64,000 bases of DNA from Parietaria judaica (Eukaryota; Streptophyta; Magnoliopsida; Rosales; Urticaceae): positions 21,199,056 through 21,263,055 of the forward strand of contig OX940868.1 in assembly GCA_954871525.1 (NCBI GenBank). Direction: 5' to 3'. The translations under genes and the position numbers were made by a program. Each line of letters starts with the position of its first letter. Position 1 is the first letter of the stretch. Under the pieces are notes generated by a model. It searched no databases. It saw only the letters and a program-made list of their open reading frames with translations, and had not been told where the DNA came from. Positions 36,609 to 51,551 of the stretch are shown here, piece by piece.

Positions 36609-39215
36609 AAAAGTGATGGTACGTACAATATATTTACTTGAATATATATGCGTGTTATTGTTATCAATCTCTTGAAGTCATTAAAAATTGACTTGTGTCG
36701 AATACGTACACGTTATTATCAGAGGAAAATGGACATAAGTTGAGGTTAATATTATTTCTACAATGGAGAATAGAGATAAGATCCAACAAACAAAACTATG
36801 TTTTTTATTTATTTAAAGTATTTGTAGAGAAGTTCTTTAAATGTCATATAATATAAGTTATGAAAATCACGTAAACTCGTCATGACATGAGAAACGATGA
36901 AAACGAAAAAAAGAAAATCACGTAAAACTCAACAGTAAAACATTTTAAAAAAATCATATGCTGTTCCTTTATTTTTTGTCTTTTAGCTGAAGAAAGCATA
37001 TTAGAATAGTCCATTTCATAAAATAACGTGTACATATAAATATAATCTCTAAAAGGTGACGAACACATTAATAAATGAATGAATATAAAATTAAGAAAAA
37101 TATTATATTTATACGTGCACTTCCAACACTTTAAATCCAAATTTTCTACAAAACTTTATTCTCTAATTTAATTATGTGCAATGCCAAAACATGAAGTTTG
37201 CAGTTGCACGAAATTATATATGTATATATATATACCAACCCATTTCAATAAATCTTCACATATTATTTATGAAAAAAGTCAACCAAACAAAAGTTGAGAG
37301 TCTAAATGAGGACAAAATTAACTCCCCACATTGTCAATATACCAAACTTTAATTGGTTAATTGTACATTGTTATACTATGTAGTATAATATAATATATAA
37401 AGGGTTATAATTATACAAACGGGGGTATTTATTTTGTATACGGAAGCTCGTTCTCATGAGGTCTACTTTAGCTAATTAGTAATTAGTCATTCAAATTACG
37501 CAACGTGCATTAAAGTTAATAATATAATTTGTCTTTCAAAGCTATATATAAGTGGTCACCAAATTACTAGAATAGACTTCCATGACATTGAGTGTGTGCT
37601 TTATTCACTTAAATTATTGCAGTTGCGTCACGTTTCCTTTAAAATATAGACAAGCCAAACGAGGGCAAAAATTTCCTTACTAATTTTGTGACATGTATAG
37701 CAAATTAACATATTTTGAAATTTGAACTTATTAACCTGTAGAAATTTGATCTTATTTTGAAGATTGAACGTTATATTTATGAGTGATAGTGTATTATATA
37801 TATTGATGTAGCAACTAGCAAGAGGATTATCGGAGAGAAACGAAATCTCCTGCAATACAAAAATGTCGACTTTTTTAATTATCAAATATCATAGATAAAA
37901 AAAACACCACTCTTTATCTTCAATACATAAAGCCATATTCGACCAAGAAAATAAGATGAATTAGAGAAGCTCCAAAACAGAAACAAATAAAGCTAAGACG
38001 GTAAGTAAATAACCGAAATAAATAATACAACTAATAATAGTAAAAGCTGGAAATAATAACTAAGATTAACCTTAATTAATGGCGCTAAATTATTGGCGCA
38101 AGATTCCCGGAATCCTTCCATATGCGCGTCACTTCCCGGTGTGTCGGTCCCAAGTCTCCATAATTAATGCGATGACAAGTCGAGAATTGCTTATAAAAAT
38201 ATCAATGTGTCATCCTCACGGGTAAGCGAGGACAATAGCAATGTTAAATATATCTGCATGGATTTTCTGTAGTTTTCCTCGTAATTTTGTCGTCGTTTTT
38301 GGGTTGTCGGTGCAAACTGCAAACTATAGTATAATAATCCATAAAACTTAATATAATCTTATGGTAGAACTAGATGACAGTATAAAATCATCGATGCAAG
38401 CCTTATAGTTTGTGGACTATAGAATAATATACGTTTAACTCTCTCAAGATGTATTTTTCATTTCTTTTGCTGAGTATACTATATATATGAGCAGTGGGCT
38501 TGTTTAGCCCCAATGGCCTGGCTCGGCCCAGCCCAATCTAGCCATTTCTTTTATAATAATTGGTTTTAAATAAAAGTTTATTAACAAAATACTTATTTGT
38601 ACAAATTTTTAAAAATTTACTCATTTTAGTACATTTAAAAACATACAATGGGTAGTTTTTTTTTAAAAAAAAATTGTGGCTAAATGAACGTTTCGTATTA
38701 TTTCATTTTAAATAATTGTGATAATTCTTTTTTTAATTATTATTTTTATTTAATTCTAAACAACGCTGTATATTGTCAAATTTTTAATTGCACGGAAAAG
38801 ACCTATGATTTTAAAAAAATTCGATTGATTTTTTTTTCTTTCCATATAGAACTGTTTTAATTAAGTCATTATATCTTAAATTGAATTACTTAACCTGGGA
38901 AGTCATAAAATGTGAGATGAATGAATGGAAATTTGATTTGTACACGTGTAAAAAATTTAATATGATTAGAGAATAAACACGGGACGAAATCAATGGAAGA
39001 TGCAAATTTCACAACTTCGAGATGTTTTTGCCGCGCTATTCTTAAAAAAACTTGAGATATTTTTGCCGCAAATTATCTTTTTTTAATCCTGCCCAATCGC
39101 ATGACACCCAATCGCAAGTCGAGCTGGCCTCATCAGCGACGATAGGACGGACGACGAACTAGGTTGCTCCGGCGAGAAAAAGCCTCTGCTCCGGCGAGGA
39201 TTCGCGCCATTTTCC
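36609..39215. repeat. Tandem duplication copy 2 and TrpRS promoter region
   Basis: 36609-37290 repeats 32068-34900 (less the LTR element), and 38965-39215 repeats 34910-35175. Between them, 37290-38965 has no counterpart in copy 1 and is AT-rich, non-coding DNA with a worn foldback at 38584-38697. The single TAACG at 37024-37028 is the empty site for the LTR element. This copy runs on into the functional TrpRS gene. Confidence 0.8.
38584..38697. mobile_element. Worn foldback element
   Basis: ACAAAATACTTATTTGTAC at the left and ...GAACGTTTCGT at the right are distant relatives of the ACGAAATG foldbacks at 14339 and 20143; AATGGGTAGTTTTT is shared. No TSD. Lies in the part of the duplication present only in copy 2. 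Confidence 0.4.
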
Positions 39216-39522
39216 CTCTGCGTCTCTCGTCGGAAGGTTCAATTCTCCTCGCAGTAAGCTCTTCGTCCTTATCTCACTCCATTCTCGAAGCACGAACTAG
39301 TTCCGAGCATTCATTCTTGTAGGCCTATGAGCATTATGGAGCTATGAATCCAGTGCGAGTTTGTCTGTGAATTAGATTCAAACTTCACTGTATTTCGGTG
39401 TTCTTCAAAGAATTTGATTGAGTTTGTAACATGTTTGTATATTTGCTTGAGTGAGAGTGCGAGTTTTGATTGAGTTTGATGTTTATCCAGCCAGAGATTG
39501 GACAAGAAGAAGAAGAGAGAAA

Positions 39523-42890
<3,368 letters not shown>

Positions 42891-43844
42891 GCTAACTTAC
42901 ATCATTCTTTGATGTTTATTTCTTGATCAATTTAATCTTGTACACTCATTTTTTCATCACCACAGTTTAGGTTCTTGTGCATACTAGTTCACAAGTTCTT
43001 GAAATTATTGATATACTCTCATCCTTAGCTTTTTACAAAAGAAATAAAGTCGGTCTCTTCTATCTATTTTCGATAAAGTTCTTTTCTTAATGAAAACGAC
43101 AAATCGTATTAGTACAGGTTCTTATAAGTTGAAGACACCAGTCTACTATCTTATGTTAATATGCCTTTTTTTAACACAAAACGCCGGAAACTATGAAAAA
43201 TCGATGACTTGATTTTACGGGTTTTTTTTTAATGAATTGATTGATAGGTATAACTAATATTATCGATATGGTTCTATGAGTAAATGGCAACTGACAGATT
43301 TTCCGATGTATATCGACGGGTATGAAAATAATAATTTTCTAGACCAAGGTTAAAGCTCGATTTTTATATTTAATAATCAATAGTTAAGGAATTATAAAAT
43401 AAAGTATGTTAATATTAAGAATCTTGTTTCCCGATTCCGAAATAGAACTGTAAAATCGTGTTTAATTCCTAATTTTTCAATCCACGATTTACGGCATCAT
43501 TTGTCGACGGGTTTTGTTGAAAAATATTCATAGAATATATGTAATGTGTCATTTTTTTTACATATATAAGAACCAAAAATGCAATTTCACACATATATAT
43601 ATAAATTTTGCTCGAAAATACCAAACAGTGAAAGTCAAACCAATTGCATGCTTGCCACGTAAGCAAGAAATTTCTGGATTCTTCCCGTGTCACGCCTCGA
43701 AAGCTCTTCAATGGCGTTAATTCAGGTCTCAGGTTCGTTCAGTCGAAACTCGCTATTCATATCGTTTCTCCTTCGAAAGTTCTTCCATTTTTCCTGAATT
43801 CTAGTGTTTTACGTCATACCGATCAGAGCGAATTCTCCGAGCAG
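42891..43844. other. Intergenic region between TrpRS and the small two-exon gene
   Basis: TrpRS 3' untranslated region followed by AT-rich DNA. From about 43620 the sequence becomes more gene-like and open. An ATG at 43711 opens a 28-codon frame ending at 43797, in a different frame from the downstream coding sequence. Confidence 0.4.
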
Positions 43845-44188
43845 ATGAAGAAGGTGAACAGTTCAGTGCTGCCTCTCAAGAACAATCTCGCATCACTCAG
43901 ACAATTTTCAGGTATATGCTCGAAAGGTGTTCGAAGAAATCACTCATCGATATTGAACAATGCGTTGAAGGATTGTGCAATGTTGTTGCAGGTCTGAATG
44001 TGGCGGCTACTATGGCCACGAAGAAACCGGGCACGAATTTTCCCGGGGAAGAAGGAACCGGGCGTTGCGCCAAGGAGAAAGCCGATCCGATCGTCGCTTT
44101 TAGCAAGCCGCCGCCGGTGCCGCCGCTCCTGGGGCCGCTGATCGCGCTCTCGCTGCTCGAGACCCGCGGCGACGCCAAGGAGGAATGA
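43845..44188 (+). CDS. Small two-exon gene, unknown function, about 87 aa
   Basis: Exon 1 43845-43911 and exon 2 43992-44188, joined by an 80-bp GT-AG intron. Exon 2 is strongly gene-like: GC-rich, with a glycine/lysine-rich segment and then DPIVAFSKPPPVPPLLGPLI and a short hydrophobic LIALSLLE near the C-terminus. The same frame stays open upstream to about 43644 (LRFVQSKLAIHIVSPSKV, typical of an organelle presequence) but has no ATG there. The first ATG (43711) is one base out of frame. The true start is therefore unclear: an upstream exon, the ATG at 43845, or a sequence change near 43711. I do not recognise the family. A small organelle membrane protein is a guess. Confidence 0.5.
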
Positions 44189-45264
44189 TCACAGGTTATT
44201 GTGGAAATACATTGATCTCAATTCTCATCTATGTATATTGCTAAGACAAGTTTGTGTATATATGTTTATACTTTATATATGTTAGGGTAGTTGGCGGTAA
44301 AAGTACCCATGTTTTAGCTATGTAGAGCAATTTAGTTCTTATGTTGTCGTTTGGCGGCACAAGCTCATATATTGTTAGAGTCTATCTATGAACGTTTAAT
44401 TATAGATTTTTGACGTTAAATTTGTGGCAAAAATACATATGTTTTTTTTTAATGGAAAAAGTATTTATGTACTTTTGACGTTGAATTCATGGCGTAAGTG
44501 TTTTGCAATTATAAAAAGATGTATCCTTCTCCGTCAAATAACATATGTAATTTTGCCGAATTCAACGCCAAAAATCTATGCCGGGACATATTTGTTTACA
44601 AAATTACAACATATGTACTTGTGCCGCAAAGAAAAACAACATAAGGACTAAATTGCTTTTAGTGGTAAAACATATCTACTTTAGCCACCAATTACCAACA
44701 AATGTGTGTAAGACTTGTAAAAGTATAGAATACAAGTTCAATAAATGGTTAAAGCTATACGTTTCTATGACAGAGATATGCACATTCAACTATGTATATA
44801 TATGTGTATGATGCTGTTTACAAGTTACAACTTATGTACAAGTTGTTTATATAAATATTTATGTTTACCATTACATGAATGAAATGACAATGATTCAAGT
44901 AGTTGAGTTGAGTGTATTCTCTACAAGTAAGATGGCGTCATTCCCACCCAACTCAAAAAAATTTGCAATGCCACATGACAAGTTGCGATTGGTGGAATCA
45001 AAGCCACGTGGAAGCGCGAAGAGAGGGGGAGAATATGGCCACCTGGCACTTGCTGACAGTCAACTAACGGAATGGATGGAAAAGTCTAATGGAAATAAAC
45101 ATTGGGTACATTAGTCGTCGAAAATAAACATTAAGTACATAATCCGCAGTGAATCAAATATTAGGTACATTAGCCGTTATTTACTCTTATAACATGTCGC
45201 AACTCAAGTGATCATATTATATATCTCATAAAATCTGAAATACTGAGTGTAATATTATTGATAA
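44189..45264. other. Intergenic, holding Mutator-like debris
   Basis: 44285-44696 is a foldback listed separately. 45085-45185 is a truncated relative of the right end of the 48813-49783 element (AACATTGGGTACATTAG, TACATAATCCGCAG). The remainder is AT-rich without genes; the short open frames at 44424-45114 are not credible. Confidence 0.5.
44285..44696. mobile_element. Mutator-like foldback (GGGTAGTTGGCGG ends), no TSD seen
   Basis: The left end GGGTAGTTGGCGGTAAAAGT and the right end, read inward, GGTAATTGGTGGCTAAAGT continue as a diverged inverted repeat for about 70 bases (both contain AGCAATTTAGT and CTTATGTTGT). It is related by its ends to 11631, 48813 and 52185. The flanks do not share an obvious 9-bp repeat. 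Non-coding. Confidence 0.65.
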
Positions 45265-45749
45265 CTATTTGATGAAATGCTTTAATATGTAGAGCAAAAC
45301 ATGGAAGAAATAGCCAAATAATCCCATTGACAAGTTCCAAACTCGGACGTAACTCTCGAGAAACGGCTTGATGAAGATTCCCAAAACGACGACGTAAATC
45401 CGGACGAACCATTGCGCTACCATGTCGGGGCTCTGTAAGAACCCTGCAAATCGTGGAGATTAATAATTTGTGTCACGAAGCTAGCATCTAGGGTTTCGAA
45501 AAACCGAAGGGGTAGGTTATAAGCGAGCGTACATGAAGTTGTTTTTGGGAAGTGGTCGAACACCGTCGTCACAATCATCAACAAAGTCTAAAAAAAAATT
45601 ATACCATTAATGTGAATTAGTTCAATTAGGAATTAGAAAAGCCATATGTTCTTGGTGTTACCAGAACAAGGCCTCCGGGTTTGATAGGTGAGCTCTCCTG
45701 AAGAGATATCACGAGATCATGATACGTTACTTTTCCAATTAGCATAAAT

Positions 45750-45804
<55 letters not shown>

Positions 45805-46758
45805 ATGTGTGTACATGTGTGTGTGGTGTGGGTGTGTAGCCATATATAGTACGTACTTTATCTTGATTCTGCTTCCTTGTTTTGAGCACTCGAAGAAGCT
45901 ACAACCTCTCGTGAAAGGGATCTTAGACTTTTTCCATTCTGCGATACCATATAGTTTGTTTTAGTATATATCGATCGTCAAGCTATAACAACAATAATTC
46001 AAATAATCAATGTATATTATCAGTCACAATATTATGGTTCAAGTGAAGTAAGTACCCAAGTGCCAACTTGCCGCTGCAATTAGCTCGTCGCCTTCGCACA
46101 CTCGATCGACCTCAAACTTCACGTTCTCGCCTAAACTCGCGATAAGCTGCTCGAATAACCGCAAAACCTCCTGTCAAAAGACCTATATATCTTAGTCGAG
46201 ACTTGAGACAACCCATTTAATTTAACTAAGGACGATATACGAAAAATTGAAGGAAAAAAGAAGAAGAAGAAAAACTAAGCCTATAAAAAACAACAAAAAG
46301 TGACCTCTTTGCCCTGAAATGGTGCGACGAAAGAGCACTCCTCGACCAAACAATCCGTTGAAACACAGAAGGCGAGCTTTTTAAGCTTTCCCTCGTTGAT
46401 GCACGCGTAGAATTCCTTGACCAATTCCGAGGGTGAAGTCGGGCTTGAATTGGAACTGATCCGGCACTTGAAATCTGGGAATCAAATATTTTGCAAAGCT
46501 TGTAGCGAATTCGAAAAAATACCGTAAAATGCTTTACTAAACCTTATGACATGCAAAATTTACCAACCGGCTCTTAGTTTCTTGTATGTTTTCTATCATC
46601 CTTCCTCGAATTCCATATTGCGGTGTAGCTGCCGATACGCTCCTCCCAAAATGGCATGTTTTGCTAGCGGAAAACGATTTGAGGGCGGGTTTCGCTTCAG
46701 CTTTGTAGCGCAATCTCCTGCTTGGGACGATTCCGGGAAAGTTTGCGGAACCACTCAT
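45265..46758 (-). CDS. NTF2-like family protein, 7 exons, about 275 aa
   Basis: Exons: 46758-46564, 46466-46305, 46170-46056, 45938-45853, 45697-45662, 45587-45533 and 45443-45265, GT-AG with no internal stop. The N-terminus is Ser/Arg/Lys-rich and reads like a plastid transit peptide. The core, including SELVKEFYACINEGKLKKLA, VEECSFVAPFQGKEE, FEVDRVCEGDELIAAASWHL, KKSKIPFTRGCSFFECS and SSPIKPGGLVL, has the order and wording of plant nuclear-transport-factor-2 (NTF2)-fold proteins of the At3g09250 type. The C-terminus holds two hydrophobic stretches (FVRIYVVVLGIFI and MGLFGYFFHVLLYILKHFI), so membrane association is likely. Function is unknown; the NTF2 fold is used for binding small ligands or for dimerisation. 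The exon 4/5 join is the least certain (an alternative shifts it by 3 codons). Confidence 0.8.
45752..45803. repeat. (AT)n-(GT)n microsatellite in an intron of the NTF2-like gene
   Basis: About 32 bases of AT followed by about 20 bases of GT, lying in the short intron between exons 4 and 5 (45852-45698). Length variation here would change spacing to the exon 5 acceptor. Confidence 0.8.
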
Positions 46759-47437
46759 TCTTCAAGCGCGGTGGTTGTGACCGAGTGAAGCGCAAATTGA
46801 TTGTCTAATAGGATTGAAATATGTAACAGAAAATGAAGAAGAAAAAAAGCTGTCGTTTAGGCATATTAAAGTTATGGAATAGAGCAAAGAATAAAGTTGT
46901 TTTTCATGAGCCAAGGAATCCAAACAGTAGCTAGTGTCGCCATTTTTTGTTTTCTTGGCATGCAAGCAAAGATTCACCACTACACTATGCTTGTTTTTTC
47001 GGTTTAGTATATAATTATTATACGATTTTTTTCTCATGCTTTAAAACAACATGCGTGTATTTATACTTTGTATATACAGATATTTATGATAGTACTAGTT
47101 CTTATGAATTATATCAGTGTCGTATGATTTAAATTTTCCCTCTATTATTGGCCTTTAATTCTTGAACTATGCCTTGAGCTCCGAAATTACTTGTATATAT
47201 AGATATAAATGCATGATAATTCATAGTCAAAACTTTACTAGTGAAATGGAATTATAGCTGGAAAAAATAGTGCGTGAGAAAATTGTTGGTATTTTTGAGT
47301 GATAAATATATCTTAGTCTTTTATTATAAACTAGTCTCCTCTGAAAGGGCTTTTTTGTCCTAGAAAAACCGGATTTTTCAAAGATAAACGAGTCTTTTAT
47401 TGTCACGCTAAATTTTTGTACCAATTCAACTACCATT
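46759..47437. other. Intergenic upstream of the NTF2-like gene
   Basis: Promoter side of the minus-strand NTF2-like gene. AT-rich, with no clear TATA box chosen and no other feature recognised. Confidence 0.4.
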
Positions 47438-47445
47438 CTTGTAAG

Positions 47446-48324
47446 CAAGGTTTAAAATGCCGCTTGCCGATGTCGTTTCGCATTTTTCGTTTTACGGATA
47501 TATCGCTTGCCGATGGGTATGTCGATGGGCAAATGGTAAAAAAATGGCATGCCGCATGCCGCATATACCGCATATACCGCATGGGCATACCGCATGCCGA
47601 TTGGGTTTTCGATGGATATTTTGTAAAAAATATTTGAGTATTTAAGCAAGATATTTATATAGGTTCAAAACTAAATATTTAATAAATACAAGACATAATT
47701 GTATATAACAAAATACATTTGTAACTTAAATATGTAGGTGAAATGTATAATGTTAAGTCAATTTATTAGTTGAAGTGTATAACATTAAGTCAAATTATTA
47801 TGTGAAGTGAATATGTATGTTAAGTGTGTAATATTAAGTGAATATGCATGTTAATTGTATATGTGTATGTTAACAAATTTAATATTAGTTGAAGTGTATA
47901 ATATTAAATGAATGAATATATATATATATATATATTAAGTGTATATGTATTTTAGGTGAAGTTAATATGTATATTTGTATAATATTATTTGAAGTGTATA
48001 ATATTAAGTTAAATTATTAGGTGAAGTGTATGTTAAGTGTGAATGTGTGATATTAGCTCTTGTGCAAGTATAATTATTTTTGCCAAAAATTTAATTGGTA
48101 TTTTTGCCAAAATCTACCAAAAGTTTAACTTTTAGCGAAATTCCATCCATTTTTCGCACATTTTACACACAAAAGCGAAAAACGAAATTCCATCCACTTG
48201 CCCATGCGAAAAATGCGAAAAATGGTAAAAATCCAGCGAAACGACAGGGTTTTCGTTTCGCATACCTCCGAAAAACGAAAATCGGTCGAAATATCGACCG
48301 ATTTTCGCGAAATTTTACACCTTG
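47446..48324. mobile_element. hAT-like repeat (copy C), intact ends and perfect 8-bp TSD
   Basis: Left end CAAGGTTTAAAATGCCGC; right end, read inward, CAAGGTGTAAAATTTCGCG. Perfect direct repeat CTTGTAAG (47438-47445 and 48325-48332). 879 bp. The first 200 bp repeats GCATGCCG/CATACCGCATGCCG motifs; the core has many GTATAATATTAAGTG units; the last 200 bp is CGAAAA-rich. It keeps the uninterrupted site (47676-47684) at which the Mutator-like element sits in copy A. No transposase frame. Confidence 0.9.
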
Positions 48325-48332
48325 CTTGTAAG

Positions 48333-48803
48333 TCATGACAATGCGTCGTTCATAACTAGAGTGAGCTGGGCCAATGCCAATACCGCCATAGCCGGACCTA
48401 AGACAAAAGCGGCGACCACATCCTCATTTTAATTAAAAATTCAAATTATAATTTATAAAAAGTTAAATATAAGTTATAGTTTTCCTTATAAATTTATAAA
48501 CTTTGGCTCCTCTCGGATTCTAAAAAAAGTATCGGCTTTCTATATTTTCAGTTACGGTTCCATTTGGAAGTGCAAGTAAGCCCTCCCGCCCTAATTACTT
48601 ATAACTTTGATACACAAGCGCGTGCCCGCGCGTATATATATATATTTATATATATATATATATATTGAGCCCTGTTATATAAATCCAGCTGGAGTATAGC
48701 CTAATAATGGGCAAAAGTCATGTTCCTACTTTACAATTTAGGGTTTGGTGATCATGAAGGCTTTTAGGTGTTTCATAACTGACTCTACTTTATTAGGTGC
48801 ATA
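48333..48803. other. Intergenic spacer
   Basis: Contains CAAGCGCGTGCCCGCGCG at about 48616-48633, a small GC hairpin next to an (AT)n run (48634-48664). No gene recognised. Confidence 0.45.
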
Positions 48804-48812
48804 TATAATCAA

Positions 48813-49783
48813 GGGTAAACTGCGGCTAATGTACCCAATGTTTGATTTTCTGCGAATTATGTACCCAATGTTTATTTTTGGCGGCTAATGTACTCAATGT
48901 TTGATCCGTTAGATATTTTTGGGTTTTCCGTCAGTTGACCGTTAGAGAGTTATATGTACACTTTTCGTATTTTTGACATAACTCACTCATTTTTTGTCCA
49001 AATTTTATGCACGACCTATGGTTGGAAAGATAAGAGATATATCTACAACTTTAATGTTTTAAGTTTTGTAAAATCAGTTTAAAAAAAATACGAAATTTCA
49101 AGTACAACGTAAAACTGGACATTAGTTTAATGCAAAATATTTGTTTCGAGCAAATTTTAATATACTTAATGACTTTTTATGATGAAACGTAAAAGTAAAA
49201 AGTTGTAGATAAATGTTTTATCTTTCCAACGGATGTTTATTTATAAATTTTGGATAAAAAACGAGTGAGTTATGCCAAAAATATGAAATATTATTTCACA
49301 TCACATCTTTTATATTTTTAGCATAACTCACTCATTTTTTGTCCAAAATTTATAAATAAACAACCGTTGGAAAGATAAAAAGTTTATCTACAACTTTTTA
49401 GTTTTACGTTTCATCATAAAAAGTCATTAAGTATATTAAAATTTGCTCGAAACAAATATTTTGCATTAAACTAATGTCCAGTTTTACGTTGTACTTGAAA
49501 TTTCGTATTTTTTTAAAACTTATTTTACAAAACTTAAAACATTAAAGTTGTAGATCTATCTCCTATCTTTCCAACCATAGGTCGTGCATAAAATTTGGAC
49601 AAAAAATGAGTGAGTTATGTCAAAAATACGAAAAGTGTACATATAACTCTCTAACGGTCAACTGACGGAAAACCCAAAAATATCTAACGGATCAAACATT
49701 GGGTACATTAGCCGCCAAAAATAAACATTGGGTATATAATCCGCAGAAAATCAAACATTAGGTACATTAGCCGCAGTTTACCC
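48813..49783. mobile_element. 971-bp near-palindromic Mutator-like foldback, perfect 9-bp TSD
   Basis: Begins GGGTAAACTGCGGCTAATGT and ends with its exact complement. TATAATCAA is repeated exactly outside (48804-48812 and 49784-49792). The two arms of roughly 460 bp pair almost throughout (for example TAACTCACTCATTTTTTGTC near 48978 against its complement near 49607), leaving a central loop of only tens of bases near 49300. Each arm also contains an internal smaller mirror around CATAACTCACTCATTTTTTG. No coding capacity. A transcript would form a very long hairpin. Confidence 0.93.
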
Positions 49784-49900
49784 TATAATCAATTAACTCG
49801 CATGCATACAAGGATTCCATGATTCTCATATCAATTATGCTTTTAGTAGCTTCGTTGACTTCTTTGCAATTCAATTCAATTCTTTTACTAGCAGGATGCA

Positions 49901-50716
49901 CTAAGGTTGGAATTTTCGACGATAATCGTCGATTTTTCGGCTTTTCGATAGTTACCGGTAAGTTGCCGGTTGTAATGCTTATCGATTTTATACACTTTTC
50001 GACGATTTTCAAGGTTTTCGATAAACCGATTACCAACCGATTTTCGGTAAAGTCAGTGTAAAAAAAAGGTACTTTTCGGTAAAAAAAAATTTCGGCAAAA
50101 ATAATTATATTTGCCCAACCCAACCCCACCCCGCCACGCCACGTCCGTCCGAGACGGCGGCGGCGGCGCGCGCGTGGTGGTGTAACATTTGTGTGAGTCC
50201 TCCCCCATCCACAAAATCCTATGACCCAAAGGGCCCAAGCCCTTGTCCCTAATATTTGGTATATAAACATCACCAAACTCTTGTCATCTATCAATGTGGG
50301 ACTTTTTGTTATTCAACTTATATTACACAACTTAACATACACATACACTTTCACTTAATATTACACACTTCAACTAATATTATACACTTAACATACATAT
50401 TAACTTCACCTAACATACATATACACTTAATATGTATATTCATTTAATATTATACACTTCAACTAATATTAATATTATAATTATACACTTAATAATTTAA
50501 CATATGTTTTGTGGTATGATATTATCAAAATATTTTATAAGTTTTCTGTCAAAAAGTATTCGAAAAGTATCGATAATCCGTCGATAATCATCGAAAAGTA
50601 TCGATAATCGGTAAGCTACAGTGTTATAGGTTTTCCGTCGGTTAATCGGTAAGCTATCGATTAATCCGTCGAAAACGGTAATCGGTTTATCGGTAAAATC
50701 GGTAAGTTGAACCATG
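49901..50716. mobile_element. hAT-like repeat (copy D)
   Basis: Left end CTAAGGTTGGAATTTTCGACG; right end, read inward, CATGGTTCAACTTACCG. The flanking 8-mers AGGATGCA and CAGATGCA share six bases. It has a CGATAATCG / CGGTAATCGG-rich left and right side, a GC-rich patch (50100-50175), CAAAATCCTATGACCCAAAG (shared with copy B) and a CACTTAACATACATAT-rich core. No transposase. Confidence 0.7.
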
Positions 50717-50724
50717 CAGATGCA

Positions 50725-51542
50725 CCGTGCATGCATATATAATTAGCAAGGGCTAGGTATTCATAGATCTAATACTATAAATGCAATTGTTCTTTATATA
50801 TGTTTAGTGTTTACATTAGACACAGGTACGTATAAACAATATAAATACATATAAAGACAAGATATATTTGTATATATAAATATGCATAAAGCAGGAGAAA
50901 AGATGGGGATTTGTTAACAGCTGCTTGAAGCCTATCATGCAAGTTGTTGGGAGTTGGGAGGCATGACAGCCAAATAGTTTGGCTGCAAAAATAAAATAAA
51001 ATTATATAAATAGAGAGATATATGATTATATTGCTATGACACGCGCGCACACAAGAATAATATTATACTATGACTATGTAATACATATCTTTGTTTATCA
51101 TTTGTCTGTTATATTATTATTATTATTAGTACTATATATTATCAGCTACCGCATAAATATAATTTAAATATTTGCTATTCCGTGTGGACGTACGTAATTA
51201 AGATCATGTGAAACCTCAAATGAAGAATTTGCAAACAGTATAGAATGGCGAGAATGGCGAGCCATGCACTGAAAACCATTCAATTGTCGAAATGGAACAT
51301 AAAATTTATTAATATCCCTGTAAAATATATATTATATTTACCTGCATTCTTCTTTTATAGCCTAGTGATTTAGCAGCAGCACCACATGGCTTTGGGAATA
51401 TATATATATATATATATATATTATCAGAATTATTGAATGGAAATGATAAAGTGAGAAGAAGAGAAGGAAAGAGACGGGAAAGAGATAAACATAAATTTTA
51501 CAAATAATAAATATTAGTTGAAAAAAACTATGCAATCTCTTA
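50725..51542. other. AT-rich intergenic DNA
   Basis: Simple AT runs (for example 51396-51421) and no coding signal. No repeat with definable ends recognised. Confidence 0.5.
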
Positions 51543-51551
51543 AATTGAATA

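Noticed and set aside
45626..45889. 87-codon frame with TH/IY repeats
   Set aside because: Translated microsatellite plus part of real exons 4 and 5 of the NTF2-like gene.
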